Positions 1 through 13,780 of a stretch of DNA of 64,000 bases are shown piece by piece. The notes under the pieces are model-generated. The model was not told where the DNA came from. It was given only the letters and a program-made list of their open reading frames with translations, and made no database searches. The stretch is taken from positions 43,647,378 through 43,711,377 of the forward strand of contig OZ024856.1 of the NCBI GenBank assembly GCA_964017155.1, read 5' to 3'. How positions within the stretch are numbered: position 1 is the first letter of the stretch; each line of letters starts with the position of its first letter. Both the position numbers and the translations under genes were made by a program. This DNA is from Oasisia sp. SBJ-2009. Taxonomy: Eukaryota; Annelida; Polychaeta; Sabellida; Siboglinidae.

Positions 1-3000
1 TTCTGCTTAACATGACACATAATATAAAACAGCCTAAATAAAAGTAATTTAAATAAATAAAAATAAATCGTCTCGCTGTGCCTCCAATGTAGCAGCACAA
101 CACTACGGACCCCTGCTGGCTTCTAATCCTTTCTAGGCTACCCAGATTGATCTACCCAGATTGATACATTCGCGTGTCAAACTCCCCAGCTAAACGACAA
201 CGCCGACAACGATAGCGCTTCCGTAATCGCCGACGGACGTTGACGAGTCGGCGACCTGCGAACAGTCTGCCCCAGTCGTCGTGCATCGCCACAGGTAGTC
301 GAATTGTCGCCGATTAAGCCATTACCGCGGCGCTTTGATCGTTGCCGACGACATCATTTAGTCGACACATACAGGTGTCGTCGAACACACCTGCGCGTGT
401 TTCCGGCAGACCGCACGCGAGTGGAGGCGTGAGACCACAACACCGCCACAGACGCACGCAGTGAACGCGTTCACAGTCAAAGAACTCGGTCGGTTTATAT
501 ACAAATAAGTCGGTCGGTTTATATACACCGGTTGCGCAATCATTATCACCGCAAAGCCGGGTTTAAGGCGCACAACGCGATAAAAATGTTGTCGAGCAAT
601 TACCTTCGTGACTGTTATTGTTGTACATAGTGTAATGTAAATTTGAAAAGTAATATCACAATGGCTCGTTGTTGATGAATATTTTATATAACAATAGTAA
701 GAAGCCGTTTATCTAATTGTAATTATTAGGTGAAAATCGTTGATACTCGAGATACGCCAGGCCTTGTCTGGTATTGTTGTTAAAACAAGTTGAGTTTAAA
801 CTATTGTTACTCTGACTATTTTCAAAGGTTGTACACCTGGATTGAACGGATGTACAATTAAAGTAATTTGATTGCGTTCTAAGTGTATTTTATAAGTTTA
901 CCGGTATATGCATGTTCAAGAGAATACTCATTTAACTGCAGCGCAACATGCGTATTACCATAATCAATAGTATTAACTTTATAGTTACATAGTCGTCGTC
1001 AGTAACGAACATAGCGCTATATGTTCGACCATAGAGCCACTCTACAAGGAAGAACATGCCGGATGCGGTGAGCTAAAGCCTCCTGTACGACTCTTCCGGT
1101 TGACAGCACACAACCGGCAACACAAAGCTCGGGGACAGACGAGAACGGTTCACCCTCCACAATCTGGGCACGGCTTGTGACGACGGATAATACCCCGGGC
1201 CCAGCCCATGCCGCCCGCCGCCCAGCACTCACAACAGCCGCGGGTGAAATTGAGCGCAAAGACCCGCCCGCCTTCTGTTAAACACTCCACTCTGTCGGTC
1301 GGCGAGCGAAACCGACGGCGATTAGCGGCGACAATTTGTCAGCCGCCATCGTCTGATGTCAATGAAGCGATGACAGGGTCGCGAAACACGCGGCGCAAAA
1401 ACACGCCGACGTTTTTGCCAATTACGCGTGTTTTGCGACACCCCACCGACGGGGGCAGGGCGGGCGAGGCGACGGCGCGAGAGAGCACAGATCGTTCCGT
1501 CGTCTCACATGACGCGGTATTGTCGGCTTCAACACAGATACCCCAGCGAGGTGCCTACTGCCTGCTGGTCGATTTACTCGAAAAGGTTCCGAGCTGTTCG
1601 CAGCGCGTGTATGCTGAACGCGTAACGTTTTGTTCACATCACTTGGCGTTATGTGGTTAGTCGTTTCCATAGTTGGTTTTTCGTATCCGTAATGACAAAC
1701 AGCATTCCGCCTACCAGGTATATCGAACAGGAACAGGAAGTACTTATTTTCCAACAACTAATCCAAATATTACTATTATAAAACGATATACAGCATTCGA
1801 GTAGGCATGAACACTAACACAACCAAGCGATGCATGACAAGTAAATCAGTGATTTTGTCACATATGAAAAACGACAGTCAACACTCACATTTATGTTTGC
1901 TAACATTTAAACGATAACAGTCCAATGCAATTACTAAGACCTGTGAAATATATAACCTTGACTTGTAATTACAAATACAATCTTATCACTGCAACATTGA
2001 GCTAAAAGAACGACTTTTATTTCATAAATGTGGCACATAATAATCATTTACTCCATAAACTAGCAATTTCCCGCACTGCAATCGGCTTGGGTTAGCTTTC
2101 CCTTCTGCTTCTCCGTCGACCTGGGATACCTGGTGGTCGCAGTGTTCTTCAGACTCAGTCAGAGTGTGGCGCAGTCCGCACTGCCACTCCGACTTACACA
2201 ATGGCTTAGATTGGGCGACACTATATATTGAATTGTTTATTATGTTTGTTTGGTGATAATTTTTTTGGTTTGTTTCTGGAAGAATTTGTTCTAGATGAAG
2301 TCTAGATGAAGAAATGATTCTGTACGTTAAATTTTTCTGAAAGGTGGCTCCTCGATAGCGACTAGCCTGGTCTTAGAGGAGTCTCCTGACCCCAGGTTGT
2401 AATTGTTAATTATACGCATTATTTCCATGTTTGCTATAATTGTTTATGTTTGTATTGTTCTGATTATTTATGTATGACATGGATAACGTGTATGTGTGTA
2501 TTGTTTTGACATAATGGTCAAATAAAAACAAATTCTTCTTCTTCTTCTTATAAATGTCAAATAACAAACAGTAATTATAATTTAGATTAGGCATATAATG
2601 TTAAGGTTTAGACACTGTTTTAATCATGTATTTAGATGTTTTTAAACTATTTTATTTATGTATTTTATGAACGCTGCAAATTAATTTCCCTTTCAGGATA
2701 ATAACGTTTTTTATTGTATTGTAATACACTATACTACTATTGTTTAGTCATATAAGTTAAATTGAAATCGTCTAATATACATTTATCATACAATTATCAT
2801 ATACAGTAATGATTTTATACGGATGATGCTCGGAATGGTCCTTTGTAATATTTAGTAACAATAACAAACAATTTCGCGTGAAGTACTCTTTAAAAAACAA
2901 TATGTCCAATTCACCTAACATGTTCATGGTAGGACTTTTGTACGGAGATTCTGGATTACTGCAGGGACATTTCGCGGGAGGTAGTTTATGAATATGATAT

Positions 3001-3330
3001 CGTAATTGCTGGAAATCTGACACAAAATAACTAGCACGTCGGCCAGTGTGATTGGAGCACTTGGTAAATCACTGGTTTGCGAAGGTGCGAAGACAAGGTG
3101 TGAAATCAATACACAGAGCGCACAGGGGCTGATCTCCAGGGACCTGCTGACTGCAACTGTTGTTCCCTTGTGAATAATTAGTTTAGTTAACGAGCACAGG
3201 TGTGTTCTGAGAGCAGCAGACAAACCTGACTGGCAGACAAAGGTAGCAATTGTTTTCTACCTCTGTTTCTACTACTGGACCTTATGCAGGGCAACTCACA
3301 TGCACCACGAATGTTACTAACAGGTCCAAC
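1..3330. other. Region past the XRN2 3' end, no gene assigned
   Basis: I recognise no protein here. Positions 1-600 and about 1000-1660 are clearly richer in CpG than the AT-rich DNA around them, which could mark a promoter or an unmethylated segment of a gene beyond the left edge. A 150-codon open frame at 1208-1660 has no familiar motif and unremarkable composition, so I do not call it. Around 2380-2550 a stretch ends in AATAAA followed by a short TTC run on the plus strand. This resembles the 3' end of a non-LTR retrotransposon, but the match is weak. Confidence 0.4.
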
Positions 3331-3334
3331 AGTT

Positions 3335-3391
3335 ATATAATATATATATATATATACACTTTGTATATATATATATATATATATATACACA

Positions 3392-3445
<54 letters not shown>

Positions 3446-3695
3446 CTTATTAGTGTCGATATGTAACATATATATATATATATATCACTGTATATATATA
3501 TATATATATATTATATATATGTATTATATACCCAATATATATATATCTCTATATATACCGGGTATATAATACATTTCCCTATTAGATAACAAGCTTGGTT
3601 ATTAATTGACAGTTTACATGTCAAAATGTACAAAGGAAGAACTAAAAAATAATTAAAAACTATGACAACAAAATATAATACTTACATATTAAAAT

Positions 3696-3735
<40 letters not shown>
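3335..3735. repeat. TA dinucleotide tracts
   Basis: Long runs of TA, interrupted by short CACTG-type breaks, occupy about 3335-3560. A second run is at 3702-3733. They lie just beyond the XRN2 terminal exon. Short open frames here are products of the repeat. Confidence 0.9.
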
Positions 3736-3740
<5 letters not shown>

Positions 3741-3967
3741 TATTTGCTTTTAACATGTTATGATTATGTTTCGACCAACTGACAGGTAACTGTAGTGTGT
3801 AGTTAATTAGTGGTAATTATTATGATGCCATGGAAAATTATCCAACGACAAACCTAACCACGGCTCAATTATAACACTTATTTCAGAAATATATAACAGA
3901 ACAAAAACTATTACGCTGACACGGAACACCATAAAATTTGCCATGCATATATCCATAAATCGATTAA

Positions 3968-6900
3968 TCAAGTGGTAAAAGAGAATGAAGAGATGACACA
4001 TACGTGATGTCCACTACTGTGCTGTCCACTCTGGCCACCGTGGGAGGATGACCCGTATCCGCCTTGCTGCTGCTGCTGCTGGTAGCCGCGCTGTTGGTTG
4101 TATGCGTACGCATTTGCCTGGCCCGCCATGTTCCCCTGCCATCCTAGGTTCCCTGCATACTGGCCCCTGACAGGAACAAACCACAGCTATTCACAATACA
4201 TTTATTCAGCTTCAATAATTTGTGTTATAATATATATATATATATATATTTAATGTTTTTATAATTGTTTATATATGTTACTAGTATATTTATGTGTTTT
4301 TTCTTCTGGTGTGTATTTGTATTTTAGGATTTTAATGTATGTAAAGCACCACGAACAATTTGAAATTGGATGTGGCACTATATTAAATAAAATATATCAT
4401 TATATATTATTATTAACACATGTATGATTTTGTCACAAGTTTGTTGTCAACAATTTCTGCAATGAAAAGTCTGTACATCATTATTTATATAATAAATATG
4501 CTGCAATACATACAGTATAATTTTAAATAGAAACTTTAGCAGTATTATTTTACCAATTTGGATAATTCATTCAAAAATCATCCATGAATCAGGATATGTC
4601 TAATTTAATGTAATTTCTATAGAGATGGTATAATTATATTCAAATAATAAACGCATTGGTCATCAGAATCTGCATGCCTAACGTAAATACACAGACACCA
4701 TGAATGAAACTGCACGCAAAACTAATACTTGGATTAGATTCTCAACCTGTTCACATACATCATACCGGTCTACAAATAAACAAACATAGTAATACTATAG
4801 TAATAATGCCTTATTTATGATATAAATAAGGCATTATTACTATAGTATTACTATATTTGTTATTACTTGAAATCAAAAACAATCAACAAAATTCATGTGA
4901 TGAAAGTCTACAAATAAACAAGTAATAATATAGTGATAATGCCTTATTTATATCATTACTTGAAATCGAAAATAACCAACAAAAATTCATGTGATGAAAT
5001 CTGCAGCAATCCAAACATTGACTACCATGGGACTTACCCTGCGTAGCCCCCATAGCTGCCCTGCTGGTAGCCTCCTCCTCCCTGTCTCGGGGCCTGGTAT
5101 CCCCCTTGTTGCTGGGCCCCGTAGGCTCCAGGCTGAGGGTAGCTACCTAGTAACAGGGACACATCATCACAGTCACACACTGCCACAATAACACCAACAA
5201 CAATAACAACTTATAACCATCATGGCTCCAAGAATGGTTTATTGTAGTATAATTTAACTTACTTTGGAGCTTATTTGTCGAAGATGAGTACGACGTTTCG
5301 AATATATATCTTGAATTTCCAAAATTAGTTATCATTATACTCAGTTTCTTAACACTCTTGAACAATTTTGCTAAACATATTAAATTAACTTTTGTTTACA
5401 TAAGATGAATTAAGTATTGAAAATAAGTTTGTCATATGAATTCCATCATTGTGAGAATATGTGAGGTTTATGAACTTAATTCAAATCAAATGTTTAACAA
5501 GGATGAGAGCTAATTTAGGGAAAATTATATATTTAAGACATGTTATGTACCAGTACGTGAACAAGGCCCATAGATGACGGGTCGAAACGTCGTACTCATC
5601 TTCGACAAATAAGCTTCAAAGTAAGATAAATTATACTACAATAAACTTAAAACCAATTTATAAATATTTTTAAACAATTACTCTTTAAAAATATTTTTAC
5701 ATTATTAACTTCATTATAATATCGATACTTTGGTTCGCTAAATATAATAGTTTTTAATATTGTTCTCCAAATAATTGAACATGACATCATAATTCAATCT
5801 GATTTATTATTATTATTACTACAACAAACTAATGACATAACATGTCTTAAAAATATAATTTTCTCTAAACGAGCTCTCATCCTTATTAAACATTTGATTT
5901 GAATTAAGTTCATAAACCTCAAATACTATCATAATGATGGAATTCATATGACAAACTTATTTTCAATACTTAACGCATCTTATGTAAACAAAAGTTAGTT
6001 TAATATTTTTAGCAAAATTGTCCATGAGTAAGCCATCAAACTGAGTATAATGATAACTAATTTTGGAAATTCAAGATATGTGGTCAAATATGTCTGTACA
6101 GTAAATCATTTTTATCAATAAAATATCCAGAAAATTTCAAATGACACTTAAAAGATAGTAAATAAACATATCAATTCTATCTATTCACTGCAGTTATCCC
6201 ATGGACAGCTTTCAGTTTAAAACCAGATCGGACACATGAAAACAACACTGCGCCAGTCCTCTCTCAGATCCAATCTCGGGTCGAGCGACTGTCAAGTTTA
6301 CGGAAAACACTCGCGACAGCAAAAACACCCTCTCCTCGCCAAATCACCCAGAAACCAGCCCCTTGACTCCCGACAACAATCACTTCATATCAACCACGAC
6401 TGCGACCGATTCAACATAAGCACTTTGCGGGAATCGAGCTGCGACAACACCGATTTCAACGTCAGAGTTCAACGTCAACTGACGTCGCTTCAAGCCGCTG
6501 CTTTATTAAGATATATCCTAATCACCGGCGAACAAGTGGGACCCCGGTATACTATACAGCGGCTGAATGCGCGTCGAAACAATACACGACGACGAACGAT
6601 TAGACCAAGCAGGGGCATACTCGAACGTATTCAGTGTTAAATTGAGCATGCGACGATTCGGTAAATACTTTGCCAAGGACTTGCGAAGAAAGCCGCGTAT
6701 TTACTTAATGGATGTTGCAGGTGTGAGATTCGACACAGCGGCGAGCACTCAACAATAATCACACTAACACCTCGAAACAAAGCACGAAATCCCATTAGTA
6801 CATTGCTGTAATTAAAGCCAGCGGAATAACTGTCAACAAACGGCGGTGCCAATCGACAATTCGGGGGCAAGCTGAGGTGGCCGGGCCGGGCCGGGCCGGG

Positions 6901-9900
6901 CGTACGAACACATCAAAGCTGTTATTGCTGGTGTTGTTTTCCGTTGCCGCCGATGGCAAACCTGGATACAGAGGACACCTGGCAACAGGGGCACAGTTGT
7001 ATGTACAAAGATTGTCCACTAACAATGATAACAATACCTCAATGAAGTACTTTCTCAGTACGTCTTTATAAATAAAAATGCATCACAGTTAATTTCACTG
7101 ACAATAATTACCATAAAGTAATATGTAATCAATAAGTATTTTTGAAGGTGGAGAGACGAACTAGACGAGAACTGGAAAGACACCACCTGGCAGAGGCTAG
7201 TGCAAGATACGCAGATGTGGACATTTATTTACATTACATAATAACCTCTTCATTCACACCTTTCAGAAGCTGTGCTTTTGGTATAATTTCCCAAAGTACT
7301 GTAAGCTATAATAAATTTCTGCACAAGTGTTTTATGGTATATTGTCCATTTCAAATAACTGACAGTAACGTTTATATATCATTCTTTTAAAATGTGTCCT
7401 TCATTTATACATTTCGTGTAGAAATCATACAGTAATCTGAAATTGTTAATGCTCCCTCTTGCTGTCCCCTCCTGAATTGTGTAATTAAATAAGTAGCTAT
7501 AATGGGACTAGTTTGCCTGTCAAACTTAACGAGTTATAATGGGGAAAATATGTAGCTATAATAGGAAGTACCCCGGGGTAGCTATAACAGGAAGTAGCTA
7601 TAATGGACCTAGACCGTTGAAAGGACTGAATCCTTAACTAACAACACTTGACATTACCCATCACCACCACTGTATGTAGTCGTTGTAGTCACAGTCATCA
7701 TCAAGAATGTCTCTGTCATAGTAGTAGTATCTGTACTCGTCGTAACATCTGTATCGGTCAATGTAGTAGCAACAGAAGTAAGGGGCGTGTTACTTGTAAT
7801 GGTCTCCCTGTCTGTTGTCACTGTAACAATGAGGGGAACTCTGTAATCTGAGTCTTCACCCCGACCAATACCTTCATAAAAGGTCTGCCGTCCCCCAAAT
7901 TACACCATCTCACTGGGCCATACACCAGGGTCGGATTCAAGTATAACTGTCAATCTGAACACATCTGAAAAACCCTTCCGAAAATGTAATAAATTTCTAC
8001 CAATTATAATGGAGCAAATCCAATTAATTGCAATGGTTCATTGTTTGATTATGGAATGTATCAATGCTGCTTACTTTGAAATCATATGTTAATTACAATT
8101 TCTTGGTCCTTTACAACTTCAACTACAGCAAACATGTTCTAAGCAAAAGTATTATGACTATACTGTATAAGGATTATTGCAGTTAATTACAAGCTACACA
8201 AATACCATTCAAACCAACCGAAAATTATGTTACCAACAAACTAACTGAGCAGTCAATGAAGGCTGCATGGACTGTCTGTGGGATTTATATCCTTCTGGGG
8301 TCATGACCCTGACCAGGTTCCATACAAGTATGAAAAACGAATGCCCAAGTTTACATAACTTCCTGTTCTCGTTGGTTAAACATGGCTGTGTGAGTTAAAT
8401 GCCCTGTTACGGTGATGAAAAACAAAAACAGAACCGATTATATCCACCTGGTGCAAGAATACTTCGCAGAAACAGAATTGAAAATTAGATACCAATGCAA
8501 ATCTGTTTCTATTCGACACAGTTGCAGATTCTAATATCCACAACTCATCCCACAACATTCAGTAATACCACCTGTAACTCACTACATTATGCACAAAACC
8601 CAAGATACATTTGTCCTTAACAGTACCTTGTATAGACAATGATTTTGATGTATACTCATTAATTTATAATTAGTTCATTTTGGATTTTGACACATTTGAG
8701 TTCAGTGTCCTGAAGAATATGCGTGCATAAAAAGACACTGATATTTTATGTAAAGCTACTCAGCAAACTAAAAATAAAATTTACATTCTAGTAAACATTA
8801 TAATAATAACAACAATAATAACACATTAAGCCACCCACTTTCTAAATACAATTGCAATATTTCATGTAAAGCATTTTACTTTTATTTATTGATAATTTAC
8901 AAAGATATATACTAAAGAAACCCACTGAAGTACAAGTGTGAATGGATGACAAATAGTACGCATATGGCCATGTAATAATAATAACATAAAATATGCACAA
9001 AGGGATTTTGGACAAACGTAGGACCAGTGTAACATTATTTGGTCATACAACTTAGCCATGAGAGACTCCAGGCCAATATCACTCTGACCATAAAGCAACT
9101 AACAGCAACGCCATCTTGTGCACATACTCGATGTCAACCCAACTCTGCGAGCGGAGCCATATCCAATTAGGAACGCAACTGTGAAGTGCCCTCGACCCTC
9201 CTTCCAGGCATCTGCGCTAAAAACCCATTTGAAGCTCCGCTTTGAAGCCCGCCAGACTTTCAATCAACGCCGGCTGAAGAGGGCCAAATTAGGCAGTTCC
9301 ATCACAAATTAGTCCGGCCGCCATTCGTGGGTCTTGTTAAATTTACTTCCATGCGCCATTATCGCGAATGCATGCTAACTACGTTGGACTGGCAGCAGCC
9401 GGGAAAAGACCCTTGAGAAGAAAGCAGCGCTTAGTACATTGATGTTGGCGAAATGAAACCAACGCAAGCTACAGAACGCTGGTGCAAGGAAGTGCTTCAA
9501 TGTGCGGTCTGGTGCAATTATTGCCAAAATGCAAAGGAAACGAGTAAATTTCAGCGCCAAGTGTAAGACACCCAGGCTCTGGGACAATGCACTTCTATTC
9601 GGGGGACGCCAGGAACTTTTCATGGGCCGTTCCAGACAAAATGTGTTGTGAAAATTATAGTGTGAAGTGGTGCTTGGAAAATATTACTTACAGTAATTGC
9701 TAAACCAAATGAAATGTCCTATTCAATGCTTGGAAATCTATATGGTAGTTAGCAGTAGCTTCTTTCAAAGTCATCAGTTGGGATGGAAAAACAACAGAAC
9801 CGTGGATAACGTTATTCTGGTCTTGTGATGATGTGAAGAAAAGAGGATGGCCTAAATCAATTCAGAGAATGGTCATTGAAGCAGAAAGGAACTGACCGAG

Positions 9901-12900
9901 ATAGAATACTTAGCAGACAGCTGAAAACAGCAGAAGTCAATCTGAAATGCCAACCATTACTATATGACACCTGATGCATCATTGTTGGGTAAATGTGGCG
10001 GTTAGTCGGATTCCAGATAGACCAGTGACATAATCAAAATAATAAAACCACCAGAATCACTTGCCAGGTGACACCAATGAGTGGAACTAAAGATGTGATA
10101 CTAAGCTTGACATTAGCTGACATTCTTATATCTTCTTATATACTGGTACAGCGCACTGGCTAATGGGTAGAGCTTCGGACTCTCGACTAAGAGAACCTGT
10201 GTTCTCTCGACTAAGAGAACACAGGTTCGAATCCTGTGCTGCGGTGTTAAAACCTTGGGCAAGTTGTTCACTCTACATTGCTCCAGTTCACTCAGCTGTA
10301 TAAATGAGTACCTAACTATAGACAGTGGTGGATATGTGTACAAGCAGCCTTCGTGCATTAATTGTAGCATATGGCTGAATGCTCCCCAGAGAAGTTGAGA
10401 CAGTGTTTGATTGAACAGGTCTGTCAGGAAAGTAAAATGTAAAAGCGCTTTGAGCAGTCCTGAGGACCGGATACTGCGCTATATAAGAACTTACCTTTTT
10501 ATATAATTTTATTGTAATTGCTAAGATAAAATGAGTGATAGATGGTTCCTTCTGACATTAGACACGTATACCATATGGCAAGGACACATCTCAAAGATTA
10601 GGTAAAATGTAGGAACAACAGGCTCATCATATCTATGATGGAAAACAAAATAAAGAAACACTTTAACAGATCTGTGTAATAAGTATGACTGATCTGTGTA
10701 ATAAGTATCACTGATCTGCGTAATAAGTATCACTGATCTGTGTAATAAGTATGGTAAAACAAGTTAATGTAAATAGGATTTCAAAGGCCATAACAATTTT
10801 GTTTGCTATATGTTACTTGAATCATTATTTGAGAATACAGTAGTGGTCTACCCTATGGAGCCAAGTACCACTGATAGATGATCACTTGACAAATTCACAA
10901 TTTTTTTAAATCTAGTATTGTTACCTCAATAAGCACAACAAATGTGTCACAAATAACACCTGGTGGTCACCTCGGACATGTTTGTAGAACGTCTTGCTGG
11001 TTGATCGGATTAAATTTATTTGTATTTTTTTATTAAAAATATAACATTACATATGGGTCTACGAAGAAATTCCCCTTCGAATGTAAATTATTTATTAAAT
11101 AAAAGAAACTCCCTGTTATACTTTCTGAAGTTTCACGGGATTTCTTGATAATGTTATCAACATCCAATATCTCATCTACACATAGAATCCAACATGTTAG
11201 ATCCTTAGCACATTGGAAAATAATCTAATATCATGCTCTTAGATCACCATAGATATCACCTATATGTACACTGAAAGCTGTAGTACATTACAGATGACAC
11301 ACAAGTGACACAGCAGCCATTATAGGTGACACACAAGTGACACAGCAGCCATTATAGGTGACACACAAGTGACACAGCCGCCATTATAGGTGACACACAA
11401 GTGACACAGCAGCCATTATAGGTGACACACAAGTGACACAGCTGCCATTATAGGTGACACACAAATGACACAGCAGCCATTATAGGTGACACACAAGTGA
11501 CACAGCCGCCATTATAGGTGACACACAAGTGACACAGCAGCCATTATAGATGACACACAAGTGACACAGCAGCCATTATAGGTGACACACAAGTGACACA
11601 GCCGCCATTATAGGTGACACACAAATGACACAGCAGCCATTATAGGTGACACACAAGTGACACAGCCGCCATTATAGGTGACACACAAATGACACAGCAG
11701 CCATTATAGGTGACACACAAGTGACACAGCAGCCATTATAGATGACACACAAGTGACACAACAACCATTATAGATGACACACAAGTGACACAACAGCCAT
11801 TATAGATGACACACAAGTGACACAGCAACCATTATAGATGACACACAAGTGACACAACAGCCATTATAGGTGACACACAAGTGACACAGCAGCCATTATA
11901 GGTGACACACAAGTGACACAACAGCCATTATAGATGACACACAAGTGACACAGCAGCCATTATAGGTGACACACAAGTGACATAGCGGCCATTATAGGTG
12001 ACACACAAGTGACACAGCAGCCATTATAGGTGACACACAAGTGACACAGCAGCCATTATAGGTGACACACAAGTGACACAGCAGCCATTATAGGTGACAC
12101 ACAAGTGACACAGCAGCCATTATAGGTGACACACAAGTGACACAGCAGCCATTATAGGTGACACACAAGTGACACAGCAGCCATTATAGGTGACACACAA
12201 GTGACACAGCAGCCATTATAGGTGACACAAAAATGACACAGCAGCCATTATAGATGACACACAAGTGACACAACAGCCATTATAGATGACACACAAGTGA
12301 CACAACAACCATTATAGATGACACACAAGTGACACAACAGCCATTATAGATGACACACAAGTGACACAGCAGCCATTATAGGTGACACACAAGTGACACA
12401 GCGGCCATTATAGGTGACACACAAGTGACACAGCAGCCATTATAGGTGACACACAAGTGACACAGCAGCCATTATAGGTGACACACAAGTGACACAGCAG
12501 CCATTATAGGTGACACACAAGTGACACAGCAGCCATTATAGGTGACACACAAGTGACACAGCACCCATTATAGGTGACACACAAGTGACACAGCAGCCAT
12601 TATAGGTGACACACAAGTGACACAGCAGCCATTATAGGTGACACACAAGTGACACAGCAGCCATTATAGGTGACACACAAGTGACACAGCGGCCATTTCT
12701 CCCTCTGCTTATTATTGAGCTATGGCTGAACACAATTATAATAATTAAAATTATTTAAAACTTAAATTATAATTATTTAAAAAAAAATCCGACTGATGTT
12801 TAGTGAAAAAGGCAAAAATTCTCTAATGAAAACTTGACATTTTGTAGATTTAAAATGTTATGACTGTGACATAAAAAACCGAAAGAAGACTAAATCAATA

Positions 12901-13780
12901 GAAAAATAAAATGGGAGATAAAATATATCAAATAAAATGGATGCTTTTTAATTGAGCAATTGTCATTACTTTTATTAACAAATGAAATATTGTAATTGGT
13001 TTTATCTTAGAACTCACCCAATATCGACCCTCCAAACGGCGGCCTGGGCTGGTAGTAGTTCTGTGGTGGGGGAACGTTGCCTCCGAGCTGCCCCCTGGTG
13101 ATCAAAACAATCAACAATTGTATTTTACAAGCTGCCCTCTGGTGATCAAAACAACAACTGTATTAAATGTCTAGGCGGTTGTAACTACCCCCAATATTCA
13201 AACCTACAAGCAACTGACACTTGACAGATGCGCTACATTGTGGCTTGCTTACATCACTATCAACATTTTGCGTGTGACCAATGCATCTTTGCCAACAATG
13301 TTGATAATAGTTTTGTATTTATATATACAATATATGTGAATCACATTACTACTGTGGCATATCTGCTAGATGTCTTACATTGCAGTTGCTGTTCAAATAT
13401 ACTATTTACAAAGTAAACAAGACCAACCATTCCTCTATACACCTGTCATTTTATATAACCTTTCTGCAGGTTTTAGGGGTCAGAATGTCAACGAAATATG
13501 TGACGGAATATTTAACCCTCTATTTTAAATGTGAGCGTTACAACGGCTTGACGGTGCTACTACTGGTAGACAACACGTCACATGGCGGACAGATCAACCA
13601 CAAACATCTGTTGTACATCTCAAGTGTAGTCCGTACCTGACGAGTCTGTTGGCGGGGCCACTGTCCCGGGTGTTGGGCATACGGTAGTGACTGTTGCGGG
13701 AGAACCCCAACTGTGGGCGATAACCCTGGTTGGGGTTACGTCTGTTGAAGTCTTCAGGCTTCAGGGTCGGTGCTGGCATT
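3968..13780 (-). CDS. XRN2: XRN2 exons 27-30: Gly/Gln/Tyr-rich tail
   Basis: The exons are 13637-13780, 13018-13094, 5038-5146 and 3968-4166. Exon 27 holds [10 protein letters not shown], matching the WKPQLGFNRD element of the vertebrate protein. Exons 28-30 encode a low-complexity tail rich in Gly, Gln, Tyr and Pro, with a run of six Gln in exon 30. Reading on through exon 30, a TGA occurs at 3968-3970. However, a good donor (GTATGT) starts right after codon CAC at position 4004, so the transcript may splice to a last exon I could not find, leaving out the final SSFSFTT-like residues. Intron 28 is about 7.9 kb, and a further small exon inside it cannot be excluded. Confidence 0.75.

Noticed and set aside
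1208..1660. 150-codon CpG-rich open frame as a protein gene
   Set aside because: No motif, no splice support and a competing open frame on the other strand; CpG richness alone keeps stop codons rare.
7648..7860. Thr-rich minus-strand frame as a mucin-like exon or an extra XRN2 exon
   Set aside because: Low complexity, no clean acceptor/donor pair in a phase fitting the flanking XRN2 exons, and no similarity to the XRN2 tail.
11292..12698. CRISPR-like regular array
   Set aside because: Units are contiguous without unique spacers, there are no cas genes, and the host is an animal.
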